Shown: positions 44,896-57,459, counted from the first letter of the stretch. The stretch: 64,000 nucleotides of DNA from Panopea generosa (GCA_029582155.1 CM055911.1:51521419-51585418); one strand, 5' to 3'. The notes: a model not told the origin generated them from the sequence alone. Made by a program: numbers and translations.

Positions 44896-45399
44896 CTAAT
44901 ATTACGCATGTGCATCTTATATATCAACCAAGATGTGTCAGACGTGGTAATGAAAAAAATTACGCCGAACAGTACTTTATTTAATGGCTTATGTGCATGT
45001 ATACTGATGAACGACTTTGTCTATTTCGTTTTTCCCTTTAAGTACATGTGCACTTTTATTTGACAAGAATACAAACAGGTTTCTTTTTTTATTAGAAGGA
45101 AATGATAAAATCATGTCCCAAAACCTGTTTTAAAATATTACGAAATGGTTATTATATCTTATATAAATGTTTAATGTCACACAACAGTTTTACCTGTTAT
45201 GTTCGTATTGAAAGCAAACAATATTAATACCAAAACATCTTCTAATTCATTCTTTTTGAGATATCCTCAGATAATTTTATTAAAGATTAACGAGCAGTTA
45301 TATAGAAATATATAAGTCCTTGATCTTAGCAACTAATTAATGACATCCTCATTAGAAAAATCCGTATCAACAATTTTCAGTCATTTACAATACCTGGCA

Positions 45400-45791
45400 T
45401 AAAGAGTTTAAAAGCAAACTTAAAGATCTTTTTAAACCTCCAATAGTACCAAAGTTATTTTGATTCGGTGACCGATACTTATCAATTCAACACACTCGAT
45501 TAAGAAATAATTGCAGTAATTCAAACGCCGACCTATATGTTAACCACTTAAGAGATACTCCAATTTGTGCCTGTGGTTATGAATTCGAAGATGCAGAACA
45601 TTTTATTTTTTATTGACCTTTTCAGAATTGAAAGACGGCAACTATTTACAAATACTCGTGAATTTCAACCATTAAGTACCAATAAATTATTATACGGCAA
45701 TGCAGATCTAACATTAGAGAATAATCAACTTGTTTTTCAACATTTCCAGAAATATATTAAACAGACAAAACGTTTTCAACCCGAATACTAA
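45400..45791 (+). pseudogene. Non-LTR retrotransposon ORF2 C-terminal relic
   Basis: In the frame from 45421, KDLFKPPIVPKLF, FGDRYLSIQHTRLRNNC, then PICACGYEFEDAEHFIFY read like the C-terminal Cys-His region found after the reverse transcriptase domain of many invertebrate LINEs. A stop interrupts before FGDRY, a second (TGA) sits where the last Cys of the C-x-C...H...C motif is expected, and the rest (RRQLFTN, LLYGNADLTLENNQ, FQKYIKQTKRF) continues in another frame. Dead fragment; the upstream reverse transcriptase is absent. Family assignment is inferred from composition and motif order only. Confidence 0.6.
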
Positions 45792-46011
45792 CTTAAATTA
45801 ACTGAGTGCTGTCACTGTTGTAGCGCGAACAGTGTATGTGGTGAGAAGTAAGGATTCTATGGGGACTAGGCGGCATGGTATTATTTTTGTTGTTTGTTTT
45901 CTCTATTATTGTTTTTTCTTTCTTTCAATGTGGTTTTTCTTTTTGTACTTAGTTCCCCTTTCATTTTTTTTCCAACCCGGTAAACATATACATTCATACA
46001 GCCGCACTGGT

Positions 46012-46095
46012 GAGACAGTCATAAATTCCCTGCTTTTTCATTAGTGGTTAACAGACCTGATTCGAGAGATATCAGGTTCTGGGATAGACTAGATA
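46012..46095. repeat. Fragment of the CRE-bearing repeat
   Basis: AATTCCCTGCTTTTTCATTA and GATTCGAGAGATATCAGGTT match the outer part of the family; the part with TGACGTCA is absent. Confidence 0.6.
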
Positions 46096-47298
46096 GTATA
46101 TATATTTTGTTGGCGTCCGCTAACAGCGGCTTGACCTTGACCTGCAACTGTGCCTGAAACAGTTTCAAAATATATTGATGAAACTAAATCAAATGATGTT
46201 GTTTGTGTAAACTGTTCGATTCAGTTATAATTTTTAGTTTTTATCTATAAACGTATTGGCAAAATAAACAGTTTTTTTAACCGGGAAAAAAATGTTATAA
46301 CGCGAGTTGAGCACAACACAAAAAAAAATGACGTCATCAATTTGTGTGTATACAGCAAGATAAACAGTCCTTGCCGATATTAAAAGCAAACATTTATCTT
46401 ATCACCGTTTTATAAGAGAGAATAATAAACATTGTTATTATTTAGTTAACATCACGGTATATGCACTCGACAAATGTGCACTGATCGCAACGTTTAGAGG
46501 GGACTTGCTTGAATATGAAGAAATAAAACGAACCGATGCAGGAAGTACTTAAATATTCAGCAACATCTCAAATAAACAAGCAAGAACGTCAACAAGTCAA
46601 CAAGTCAACAAGTCAATAATTTATGTAGGACATGGATATAAATATACACTCGTGCTAAATAGGTTATGTTTTATATCTCCCCTGCGTAAAAAGATATGAC
46701 AATAACAATTTTCTTGTTTTTGGTTTAAAACATTTCTTAGGTTGGGTTTATATTTCATGTAGTAAACATTCCACAACAAAGATAACGAAACAAAATAACT
46801 CTGATATAGTTTCTCTCCTCAGCAGTTTAAAATGTTGGATTGTCATCGTCTCATACAAAAGAAGGCTAAGATCCACTTCATTGCAAACCTAAGCTTTAGG
46901 GATTGGATAGGTGAATTGCTCTTCAAAAGAATGTTCAGTGCAACACTATAAAATCAGCTTCCAGGTTTCTGTTTACCAACACTCTAATTAAATACTTAAC
47001 TAACTTTTGATCCTATAATAGCTATCAGAAACCATGTGCGGTTTTACATGATCACCTGGTTGCTTTTCTTAGGTTTCTGTTTTTTATAATATGTTAAGCA
47101 TATGTTAATGAAACAAGGGCCAGAGCATTTAGGAACCGATGAATCGGCGTTTTCTCTATGTTTATGCATACTCATTTGAGTTTTTGTTAGAAATTTGGTC
47201 CCGTACAGTCAAGTCACTCACCATTGCCTTAACACACTTACGAATATTTCTTCTTCGACTGAGGTGTGATGATTGGATGAATGCAGATGACATGGTAT
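46096..47298. other. Intergenic, no gene seen
   Basis: AT-rich sequence. A short GTCAACAA repeat lies at 46590-46614 and an isolated TGACGTCA at 46329-46336. Confidence 0.5.
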
Positions 47299-47594
47299 CA
47301 GGCCCTCCCAGGGGGGATCCCTGTTCCCTGGATCTCTTAAAGCAATGCCTATTGTTCCCCAGATCTCCAAAAGTATTTGCCAAAATTCCCAAAAAGTATT
47401 TTATCCATGTTTTCAAGATATTTAAAAGTTTTTCTACTGTTCCCTAGATCTCCAAAAGTTTTAAACATAGTTCCCTGAAAGTACCAAATAGTGTTCGCTT
47501 AAGTAAAACATTTACTATAGTCTTCTCTATTATTATTTACTCATCATCATAAGTAAAATCCTTGCACTGCTTCTTTTCCTTGTCCTTTCTGCAG

Positions 47595-47740
47595 GCAGAT
47601 CAGGCTCACCCTCCATATCTCTTGTCTCTGTATGTGAAACGTCTTGACAAGGGCGTTTTGAATATGTATGTAATCCTCGTCATCAAGTTCAATAAAGTCG
47701 TGTTTGACTTCACTAGAGAGGACACATGGGATATCTTCAG
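47595..47740. CDS. Possible exon, strand uncertain
   Basis: On + it is bounded by TTTCTGCAG and CAG|GTGAAA, with 146 open bases (PYLLSLYVKRLDKGVLNMYV). On - the overlapping frame (EDIPCVLSSEVKHDFIELDD, then EDYIHIQNALVKTFHI) has a good donor AGG|GTGAGC near 47611 and also reads protein-like. I recognise neither. It may belong to the surrounding transposon-like element or be a captured exon. Confidence 0.25.
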
Positions 47741-48402
47741 GTGAAATGTCCAAATTTGACCCCGGGAACCCGACTTCTACAACCTTTTCAGAAGATCCCC
47801 ATAATAACAATGCTTCATGTCAAATATTTAAGGTCTATGGCTTGAATTTTCAGAGAAATAGCAGGCTAATAGCAATATAATTTACACAGCTCTTTTAGTA
47901 TTTCTTTAATAACTCTTCGAATCTTGTCTGAATTAAATAACTTTGTTACCAAAATAAAACTGCTAAATATGATGACTAATGCCAATTATCAATTATTTAA
48001 TATTTTTCTTCTGAATTTAAATTATTACGGATTGAAAACGAAATATGTTGAAATTTTCACGAATTTTTTTTTTAATAAAAAACGGTACAGTAGTAACAAA
48101 TACCTTTCAACACACAATACAAATAGAAATATTATGTAGAAAGATGATGAAGTAAGTTTTCCATCGCTGGCGAAAGTTTTATATCGATATTTAAAGTCGT
48201 TTTTCTTATTTCTTACTTTAAAAATAGGCTAAAAAGAGAAAATGATCCACAAAAAAATAACATTAAGCGTAAACATTCTTCATTTCTTTAAATTTAAAAA
48301 AGAAAAAATAATCTCCCAAATTTACAATCAGTCCCTTTCCTTTGATACCATAATCACAAAAATATGTTGTTTGATTCTGGAGAAGTTGTGTTTCCATGAT
48401 TT

Positions 48403-48618
48403 AGAAAACGCTACGTTGTCTAGTGGCAGAGCACCAAACCCATGCTCGGAGGGTCGTAGGTTCGATCATCCGCCGTAACTATGGGTGGTGTCCTTGACTA
48501 AGACATTTTTTCCACATATGCTCAGTACTGGTTATTCCAAGGAAGACTTCAAGCGTGATTTGTCTAAGTTGTAAGCACTTATTTCACAATCGAAGCAATG
48601 TAAATAAGTTTAAACTAA
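48403..48618 (+). mobile_element. tRNA-derived SINE, family 4
   Basis: The head at about 48411-48475 has GTCTAGTGGCAGAGCACCAA and a B box GGTTCGATCA; the body ends GACTTCAAGCGTGATTTGTC, then TTTCACAATCGAAGCAATGT. 3' fragments of the same family are at 59672-59755, 61190-61360 and 61555-61640. Confidence 0.8.
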
Positions 48619-49203
48619 ACTAGAAAACGCCAAAATGTGCCACCTGAAATTTAGATAAGTGCCTCCAGTTGCCTATCTCTGTTTAAATATCTCTGATAAA
48701 ATTGGTAAAATAAGGTACTTTTTTTCTTTTTCTTTCTTTAAGGACAATATCGTTAGATCTCTAAAATTAGGCTTTTGATCCCCGGATCTCTGAAAGTAAT
48801 GTCCAATGTTCCCCAGATCTCTGAAAATAAATGGTAATGTTCTCCAGGTCTCCAAAATCCCTGGGAGGGCCTCTGGTATAAATTGGGGGAGATAAAAATA
48901 AAAAAGTACCGCCATATACTTGTAAACCCGGATCCACATCTATGTCTCTGGTGTGTGCAATGGTGTATGCATAAGAGCTTTTATTTTGATGTGAAAATTG
49001 TTTTAACTTGTCATTGATCTAAGTTATTAACTACAATTCAAATGCAATAATTGTACATCCCATTACCTGAGTCATCTCATCCGGTTCTCCTTCTTCTGGA
49101 TGTTAGTCATGGAATTTTATAGATGAGCGTTCTCCTAAGGTGCATGTAACAGAAATGGGTCAAAGTTTGTTATGTACATTTAAGTCTGTTATTAATATGA
49201 AGA

Positions 49204-49251
<48 letters not shown>

Positions 49252-49253
49252 CG
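49204..49253. repeat. (ACGC)n microsatellite
   Basis: Twelve or so exact ACGC units, locally GC-rich. A related (ACGC/ACAC) array is at 60548-60596. Confidence 0.97.
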
Positions 49254-49593
49254 AATGGATGTTATTTCTATAAAGTGTACAATCAGGTAAAAACTAGGGA
49301 ATTACTCATAGGTCATATATTTTACAAAAGTGAATACATGTCCTATATGGGGAATTCCCGGGTAGAACATTTGATCATACGCAAATATTGTATTATATAG
49401 CTCATATGTTTTTATTTGAAGGTAGCGGAATATACTGAATAAATGTTAACAGCTGAGATAAAAGCACCAAGTTTTGGTGGAATCCTGAACATTTCTCAGT
49501 TTTTGTCCAAACAAATATAGAAAACCACTACACCGATATTTGGCACAAATGCTATTTGGCCTTAATGGCCTTATGCTGTATCAGTTAAGTTAA

Positions 49594-50400
49594 GACATAT
49601 CAGTTAAAGTGTACACAGATATACAAAACAATGTGGACAAAGAGATTCCAGTCATGGTGTATACAGATATATCAGTTAAAGTGTACACAGGGATACAAAA
49701 CAATGTGGACAAAGAGATTCCAGTCATGGTGTATACAGGTATATCAGTTAAAGTGTACACACATATACAAAACAATGTGGACATAGAGATTCCAGTCATG
49801 GTGTAAACAGATATATCAGTTAAAGTGTACACACATATACAAAACAATGTGGACAAAGAGATTCCTGTCATGGTATAAACAGATATATCAGTTAAAGTGT
49901 ACACGCAGATACAAAACAATGTGGACAAAGAGATTCCAGTCATGGTGTATACAGATATATCAGTTAAAGTGTACACAGAGATACAAAACAATGTGGACAA
50001 AGAGATTCCTGTCATGGTGTATACAGATATATCAGTTAAAGTGTACACAGAGATACAAAACAATGTGGACAAAGAGATACCAGTCATGGTATATACAGAT
50101 ATATCAGTAAAAGTGTACACGCAGATACAAAACAATGTGGACAAAGAGATTCCAGTCATGGTGTATACAGATATATCAGTTAAAGTGTACACAGAGATAA
50201 AACAATGTGGACAAAGAGATTCCAGTCATGGTGTATACAGATATATCAGTTAAAGTGTACACAGAGATACAAAACAATGTGGACAAAGAGATTCCAGTCA
50301 TGGTATATACAGATATATCAGTTAAAATGTACACAGAGATACAAAACAATAAAGACAAAGATATTCCAGTCATGGTGTATACAGAGATATCAGTTAAGTA
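49594..50400 (+). repeat. 72-bp higher-order block of the satellite
   Basis: Eleven or so copies of a trimer: ATATCAGTTAAAGTGTACAC, GAGATACAAAACAATGTGGA, AAAGAGATTCCAGTCATGGT. Trimers are more alike than the 24-mers within them, showing recent amplification of the 72-bp unit. One unit near 50195 has a 2-base deletion. Confidence 0.93.
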
Positions 50401-50639
50401 TACACAAAGATACAAAACATTGTGGACAAAGAAATGGCAGCCATTGTGTACATAGAGCTATCAGTTAAGGTGTACATAAATAGATAAAACAATGAGGACA
50501 AACAAAAGCCAGTCATGGTGTACATGTAGTTACCGGTTAAGGTATACATAGAGGTACAAAACAAGAGAGGTTAAGAGATACTAGTCATGGTGTACACACG
50601 ATGTCAATTAAGCTGTACAAAGAGACACAAAACCATGAA

Positions 50640-51660
50640 GAAAAGGGATGCTACTTAAGGTGAACACAGAGACACAATACAATGTGGACAAAGAGATGAT
50701 AGTCACGGTGTACACAGAGATACAAAACCATCTGGACAAAGAATTGCCAGTCATGGTGTACACAGAGACACAATACCATGTGGACAAAGAGATGCCAGTC
50801 GTGGTGTACACAGAGCTACAAAACGAGGTGGACAAAGAGATGCCAGTCATGGTGTACACAGAGACACAAAACAAAATGGACAAAGAGATGCCAGTCATGG
50901 TGTACACAGAGACACAACACATTGAGATGCTAGTCATGGTGTATACAGAGCTGAAAAACTAGATTGACAAAGAGATGCCAGTCGTGGTGTGCACAGATAT
51001 ACAAAACGAGGAGGACAAAGAGATGCCAGTCATGGTGTACGCAGAGACACAAAACCACGTGGACAAAGAGGTGCCAGTCATGGTGTACACAGAGACACAG
51101 AACGAGATGGACAAAGAGATGCCAGTCACGGTGAATACAGAGCTACAAAACGAGGTGGACAAAGAGATGCCAGTCATGGTGTACACAAAGACACAAAACG
51201 AGAAGGACAAAGAGATGCCAGTCATGGTGAACACAGATACACAACACCATGTGGACTATTAGATGCTAGTCATGGTGTACACAAAACTGAAAAACGAGAT
51301 GGGCAAAGAGATGCCAGTCGTGGTGTGCACAGATATACAAAACGAAGAGGACAAAAAGATGCCAGTCATGGTGTTCGCAGAGACACAAAACCATTTGGAC
51401 AAAGAGATGCCAGTCAAGGTGTACACAGAGACACAAAACGAGATGGACAAAGAGATGCCAGTCACGGTGTACACAGAGCTACAAAACGAGGTGGGCAAAG
51501 AGATGTCAATCATGGTGTACACAGAGACACAAAACGTGATGGACAAAGAGATGCCAGTCAATGTGTACGCAGAGACACAACACCATGTGGAGAAAGAGAT
51601 TCCATTCATGCTGTGTACAGAGATACAAACCAGGCGGACAAAGAGATACCTTTAAGGTGT
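50640..51660 (+). repeat. 48-bp higher-order block of the satellite
   Basis: Dimers of GACACAAAACGAGATGGACA and AAGAGATGCCAGTCATGGTG. A still longer period of about 290 bases is suggested, because the 50950-51240 and 51265-51560 segments match unit for unit, including the GTGCACAGATATAC variant. Confidence 0.85.
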
Positions 51661-52189
51661 AAGAAGAGATACAAAACAAGGAGGATAAAGAGATGCCAGT
51701 AATGGTGTACACATAGAATTAGATAAAGTGTACACGGAGACACAAAACCAGGTGGACAAAGATATGCCAGTTAAGGTGTACACAGAGATATTACACAAGG
51801 AGGATGGCGAAATACCAATCATAGTGTACACATTTTATCAGTTAAGGTGTACACAGAGACACAAAAACAAGGAGGAAAAAGAGATCCCAGCCATGGTGTA
51901 CATAGAAATACAAAACGCGGTGAACAAAGATATGCCAGTCATGGTGTACACAGAGATATTAAACAAGGAGGATAAAGAGACCCCAATCATAGTGTACACA
52001 TATTAGCAATTAAAGTGTACACAGAAACACAAAACGAAGTAAACAAAGAATAGCCAGTCATGGTGTACACATATTATCAGTTAAGGTGTACGCAGAGACA
52101 CAAAAAGATGCCAGTCATGGTGTACACAGAGACACAAGACAAGGTATACACAAAACTACAAGTCAATGTGTACACAGATATATAAAATA

Positions 52190-53285
52190 AGGTGTACACA
52201 GATATATTAGTCAATGTTCACACAGAGATACCAGTTAAGGTGAACATAGTGATACCAGTCGAGGTGTTGATACCAGAAAAGGTGTACACAGCGATACAAA
52301 CCAAGGTCTACATAATGATACCAGTCGAGGTGCACAAAGCGATGCCAGTTGATGTGTACACAGAGATACCAGAAAAGTTGTTTATAAAGCTACCTGTCGA
52401 GGTGTACACAGAGATAACAGTCAAGGTGTACATGATGATACCAGTCGAGGTGTTCATAAAGGCAACAGTCAAGGTGCACATAAAGATAACAGTCGAAGTG
52501 TACACAGATATATCAGTAAAGATGTACATAGCGATACCAGTCGCGTTGTACACAGAGGTACCAGTCTAGGTATACATAAAAATACTAGTCGATGTGTACA
52601 CAGAGATACCGGTCAAGGTATACATAACGATACCAGTCGAGGTGTACACAGACACACCAGCCAAGATGTACATACAGATACCAGTCGAGGTGTACAAAGA
52701 AATACCAGTCATAGTGAGCCTAAAGATACCAATCGAGGTGTACACAGAGATACCAGTCAAGGATAACACAGAGACACCAGCCATTGTGTACATAGAGATA
52801 CCAGTCAATCGTTACACAGAGACACCAGTCAAGGTGTACAAAGAGATACAAGACAAGGTGTGCATAGAGACACCAGTCAAGGTGTACACATATATACCAG
52901 TCAACTGATACACAGAGACACCAGTCAAAGTGTACACAGAGATACCAGTCAATGGATACACAGAGATACCAGTCAAGGTGTACACAGAGATACCAGCCAA
53001 TGGATACACAGAGATACCAGTCAAAGTATACACAAAGATACCAGTCAGTGCGTACATAGAGACACCAGTCAAGGTGTACACATATATACCAGTCAATGGA
53101 TGCACAGAGATACCAGTCAAGGTGTACACAGAGACACCAGTCAAGTTGTACATCGAGATACCAGTCTAAGTGTACACAGAGATATCAGTCAATGTGTACA
53201 CAGAGACAGTGGGCAAGTTGTACACATAGATACCAGTCAATGTGTACACAGAGACACCTGTCAAGTTGTATACAGATGTACAGAT
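52190..53285 (+). repeat. 24-bp monomer block of the satellite
   Basis: Monomers AGATACCAGTCAAGGTGTAC with I/T (ATA/ACA) and GTGTAC/GGATAC variants but no clear higher-order unit on the left; from about 52900 an alternation of GTGTACAC and GGATACAC units begins. Confidence 0.9.
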
Positions 53286-53290
53286 TTACT

Positions 53291-54109
53291 GAAATAAAAA
53301 TAACGCGCATTACATGATAATAATTATGTAGTATGCACAAATTTGTCTAATGAAAAAGAAATAATCTCGATTGCAAATTTCTCCATTAGAGAGGGTAATT
53401 CGTGCGAATCATTTTCACATAAAAAAAAGTATCGTCAATGCAAATTTGGAAAAACATAACTTATCTTTATACATATAAACGTATGCAATTTCACAAATCG
53501 TTGAACATTTAACATTAAAATAGAAATATTTGCCATCGTATGCATATGAAATCGTGCCACCTGTATCAACTTTCATCTTGTTAAGTGTATATTATGCCGT
53601 TGGCTTAGTAAATACAAGCAGTGTTGCATTTTAATTTTATTAAAGTATCCTTTGATAATATTATCTTTACAATATCCAACAAAGCGAGACACTTTAAATA
53701 CCCGGACAATCAAACAAGGTAAAGTGTATATACATATTGGTAACAATTTAAGTTGTTATTTTGGGATTTTATTATGTTTTGTGGTTTCTTATACGCGTCT
53801 TTGCGTCTCCAGTATCATGGTGTTGTTTTTGTTTTCCTTGTTTACTAACTTTCGATAAATAGTCCTACATTCAGACCAATAGCAAGACACACTTGTTTGT
53901 ATACTTATTGAGCAATTAAACGTGCTTCCAAAACAATCGGTACCGTTTCGTACCATTGTTGCGATTTCAATTATCTGTCTCTTTATATATATGAGGACGA
54001 GAGCGTCTTGTTCCAATGCAAATCAAGGACACAAAACTGTGGAATCAACAAACGTAATAAAACTGGTGTCAACCAGCACGCACATACAACTGTTTTACAT
54101 GAAACACAC
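53291..54109. other. Intergenic, no gene seen
   Basis: AT-rich flank of the satellite; open frames are short and unsupported. Confidence 0.5.
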
Positions 54110-54308
54110 CTGGGCTGGTATTCACCTACCATTCTCAAGATTATTCTTTGACTTGAACTCAAAACATATTTAGAGACCAATTTTTGAGACCAAAATTTGC
54201 AAGTGTGCAGAGACACCTAATATATAGTCAGATAAACTCTTATAATTCGGATTATTAAGCTCAAGTCTAAGAATATTCTCAAGAATGGTTGGTGAATTAA
54301 ACCCCTGG
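54110..54308. mobile_element. MITE with GGTATTCACC ends, third copy
   Basis: Left end CTGGGCTGGTATTCACCTAC, right end AAGAATGGTTGGTGAATTAA. Shorter than the two in the duplication but with the same TTGAGACCAAAAT and ACACCTAATATATAGTCA core. Confidence 0.8.
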
Positions 54309-54553
54309 ACTGTAAGTACAATTTACATACATGAACTGACGATAGCTTTATATAATTTAATATAAGTATGATCCATTACCACTCACACGCTATATAAAGT
54401 ACAGACGGACAGACTCGTTGGATCACGAATATACAGTGATATATGTATATACACATAAATTTCAATGGTGTATGTGTTTCAAATAATTTTTTAAATAACT
54501 ATTGGACAGTACTAACTTGTCATATCCACGATCAACAGCTTGACACATTTTAG

Positions 54554-54556
<3 letters not shown>

Positions 54557-54614
<58 letters not shown>
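54557..54614. repeat. (AT)n microsatellite
   Basis: Uninterrupted AT alternation of about 58 bases, abutting the body end of a SINE. Confidence 0.97.
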
Positions 54615-54619
<5 letters not shown>

Positions 54620-54790
54620 ATCCAGTTTTATTGGAAGAGGAAGACCTCAGAATGAATATGAGTAGAACCATCGTCCTTCCGCAAGTGACTGGCAAACTTT
54701 TTCACATAAAGCGTTTAGAGCGAGCGGGACTCGAACTTACGACCTTAGCGGTGAGAGGTAGGTGATCTTGAAGTGCCCTAGATATCACAT
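54613..54790 (-). mobile_element. tRNA-derived SINE, family 2
   Basis: ATGGCATATCCAGTTTTATT, TCCTTCCGCAAGTGACTGGC, then a degenerate head with GGGACTCGAACTTACGACC. The (AT)n array begins exactly where the SINE 3' end stops, so it may have grown from the SINE tail. Confidence 0.8.
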
Positions 54791-56239
54791 TATAAACGAA
54801 TTCCGAGTGATTATCAACAAAGTGCGAAGACGTTCACGCTCTGTCCCATTCTGACATTCAGGGACGCAGCTTCCTATGCAGGCACATGCATACTTCTTTT
54901 TGAGAAATTGAAAAAATAAAAAATGCAATAAAGATTGGACCCCTAGGGGGTAAACTAAACACATTGTAACACCTGTTTGTTGTTTAAAAATAGTAGCCAC
55001 TTGAAACCATGAGACACAAGGTTACTTCAGTTTCTTCATTATTAAAGTGAACAAATATTGCATTTACTATCAACAATTTTGGTTATAAAATGGTGAATAT
55101 TAAGAATAACCAGGCCAACCAACGCAACTACGACAGTTAAGCTGACATTTTGAGCGGAAGCATGCCTCCAGGCCCTTTACAAAATGTGCCTACACATCGT
55201 TTTCAGTCAATTGACGCCTATGACAGGTATTTCCTGCATCAGAATTTAACGTTGTTTACATACCTGTATGGTGCCACAATGCTTGTTCAGACTTCAATAT
55301 TTATTTATGGGTGGAAAGTGTGTTCGCGAGGCTGTTCTAGCCTCTATCTTTAACGCCGATTGTTACCAATGAAAATCATACGGGCTGAATTACCGACCCA
55401 AACATTGACATCTTTTCAAGACAAAAAAACAAAACAAAAAAAACTATATTATTTTTTTTATAGAAGCTTTTTTAAAAAAAATAAAGATAAACATTAGAAA
55501 TTTTTACCAAAAACGCGCTAAAACATTAATACATGCATGAAATAGTATTTTATGCTCCACTTAAATGGACATCATTTGCAGCAGTAGTCTTGATCATATG
55601 CGACGCTTGCGTTTCTTAAACACAAACGTCTTGACCAGTTGTGCAAAAGAAACGTTTGGATTTGGAAGTAAGATCTGATTGGCTGAAACAAACTCACCTC
55701 TGCAATGGTAATGCTATAATAAAATTTAAAAATATTTATTCGGATGGATGTCATGATAGTTACCTTGTACAGGATCTTTGTCATAGAAAATATTTAATAA
55801 TATAAAAAATAATGAATATAGAAAAAAACACCCAAACGATACTCTTTTGAAATACTATGGAAATCTCCGAGGTAATCCGATTATTTGAATCAACCAATCA
55901 AAAACGTTATTCGATTTTCGTTATATAAAAATGATTTTTATTCGCGGCCGAGCTTGTCAAGACATTTGTCTTTTAGAAAAGCAAGCGTTGCATATGATCA
56001 AGACTATTGCAGCAGGAGTCACAGTCAAAATACGTAGACTGGCTACTGTATACATGTTAATCGTTCTGCAGAGATTGACAGTAATACTGGTCATACCCGG
56101 AACCACACACGGCATAGAAAACTCCGAATGTATTTTCTATTTAAAATGTTAAAACCATAAAGTTCATGTATATCAACGTAACAGCAGACATTTATGTTAA
56201 CACAGTTAAGCAATGCTAATATTTATCTAAATTGAATTA
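54791..56239. other. Intergenic, no gene seen
   Basis: Short frames (for example 55150-55353) have no motif or splice support. The segments 55566-55620 and 55965-56010 contain a short inverted match (GCAAGCGTTGCATATGATCA and its near complement). Confidence 0.45.
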
Positions 56240-56480
56240 TTAGCTTAGTCTATCCAGGAATATGATACCCGAATCAGGTCTATTAACACCCAATGAAAAA
56301 GCAGAAAAATGTATGCCTGTCCCACAATTCTTAGCAATTTTAAAACGCTTACTAAACTATGACGTCATTCAAACTTTCAGTCGAAGCAACTGACCAATCA
56401 ACGAGCTCAAATGGGGCTATCTCATCATTGCTGTTTAACGGACCCAATCGGGAGAGCTGGGTCCGTTCTACAGACTATAT
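56240..56480. repeat. CRE-bearing dispersed repeat, simple form
   Basis: Same orientation as 43395-43862 but with a single AACGGACCCAATCGGGAGAG unit. TGACGTCA at 56360-56367. Confidence 0.7.
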
Positions 56481-57147
56481 ATCGCCCCATTGGTGCAAAA
56501 AGGTACCAAGTGCCTTCTTATTCCATATACACTTTGTACCTTGTTGTTCTAATAGGACGATATTAGCTTGATTGTTTATTCTAGTTTAAATTTCTGTGGA
56601 TAATTTGTCAATATAGGGACGGCTGTTCTGTTATCAAATCTAAATATTTTAGAAGTCAATGAAAATGAAACACTTAGACATAAACTGTGGATATCAATTT
56701 TGCATCGTAATATCAAAAATGCCACGCATCTATGCTCAATATCTGATAACATTATAATTTTACATGAGTGGGATGCGTTAAGTGGGTTTTGACATTAATT
56801 TAATGTATTCGTTTTGGTCGGTTTAGATTTAGATTTATTTATGTATGGGAATGTTTTGGGAAGTTCCCATGTTTTGATTTGGAAAAACAAATATGTAAGA
56901 CATTTTTGTTTTAAAGAGACCTCGCCTTGTCTATATCGGCGATGGTTATTCGATCTTAGCAGTAAAACTGCATATTTATAGTATGGGTATTCTGTTCAAT
57001 AACTTATATTGTTTTTTGCCTATGTAGTGTAAAATTCTATAATTTTTTTAACAAAATATTAACTCGCATCCCGAAATAAAGTCACTCATTGGTCAGTATC
57101 GGGTTATGCTAAAACATCGACGAATAAAACGGAGAAATTTTCATAAA
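56481..57147. other. Intergenic, no gene seen
   Basis: AT-rich, no repeat family or coding signal recognised. Confidence 0.5.
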
Positions 57148-57440
57148 TAAGAAAACCGCAGCGTGGTCTGTTCGTAGAGAGTCCGCCTCGCATGCGGAAG
57201 GTCGTGGGTTCAATCCCGGTTGGGTCATACCAAGGACCTGAAAAATGGTACTAGAAGCTTCCTCTCGATAGGCGCTCAGCATTTAAAGGATAGTTCTAGA
57301 TCTGGTCGGCCAGGTGTCAGTATAATGTGACTGGGTGGGGGAGGGGTATCATACCATTTGTCTGTGGTATGATACTCCAGTGTGACAGCGCTTAGGAATA
57401 CTATAACATGTAGACACCGTCGCGATATGACTGACACATT
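57148..57440 (+). mobile_element. tRNA-derived SINE, family 3, most complete copy
   Basis: Head 57160-57233: GTGGTCTGTTCGTAGAGAGT, an anticodon stem CCGC/GCGG with loop CTCGCAT, and B box GGGTTCAATCCC. The body carries AGGTGTCAGTATAATGTGAC and GGTATGATACTCCAGTGTGA. The acceptor stem does not pair, so it is not an active tRNA gene. It runs into a (CAA)n tail. Confidence 0.85.
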
Positions 57441-57459
57441 GTTGAAAACGACGCTTAAC

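Larger units (their letters stand above)
47299..48875. mobile_element. Possible 1.6-kb DNA transposon with subterminal repeats
   Basis: The left end CAGGCCCTCCCAGGG and right end CCCTGGGAGGGCCTCTG are inverted copies, with GTAT next to both. Repeated CCCCAGATCTCCAAAAG motifs crowd both subterminal regions (47330-47460 and 48760-48860), an arrangement known from hAT- and CACTA-type elements. No transposase is recognisable inside; a SINE is nested at 48403-48618. Confidence 0.45.
49590..53290 (+). repeat. 24-bp satellite array of 3.7 kb
   Basis: The whole stretch is built from a 24-base unit, ACAGAGATACCAGTCAAGGT plus GTAC, each carrying the palindrome GTGTACAC at its joint. As 24 is divisible by three, every frame lacking a stop in the unit stays open, giving long 8-residue-repeat frames on both strands (for example VYTEIPVK on +). 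Stops and frame changes occur near 49804, 49876, 50200, 50960, 51260 and 52010-52190, and unit differences change amino acids freely, so I do not call a gene. Confidence 0.97.

Noticed and set aside
47139..47447. 102-codon + frame at the left end of the transposon-like element
   Set aside because: Runs through the AGATCT subterminal repeats; composition follows the repeat and no start or splice evidence exists.
49590..50192. 200-codon frame on the - strand (VYTLTDIS repeats) as a gene
   Set aside because: Every strand of the 24-bp satellite is open in several frames because the unit is divisible by three; no start context, signal peptide or splice evidence.
50989..51702. 237-codon + frame rich in R, D and H
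   Set aside because: An alternative frame of the same satellite; other frames are equally open.
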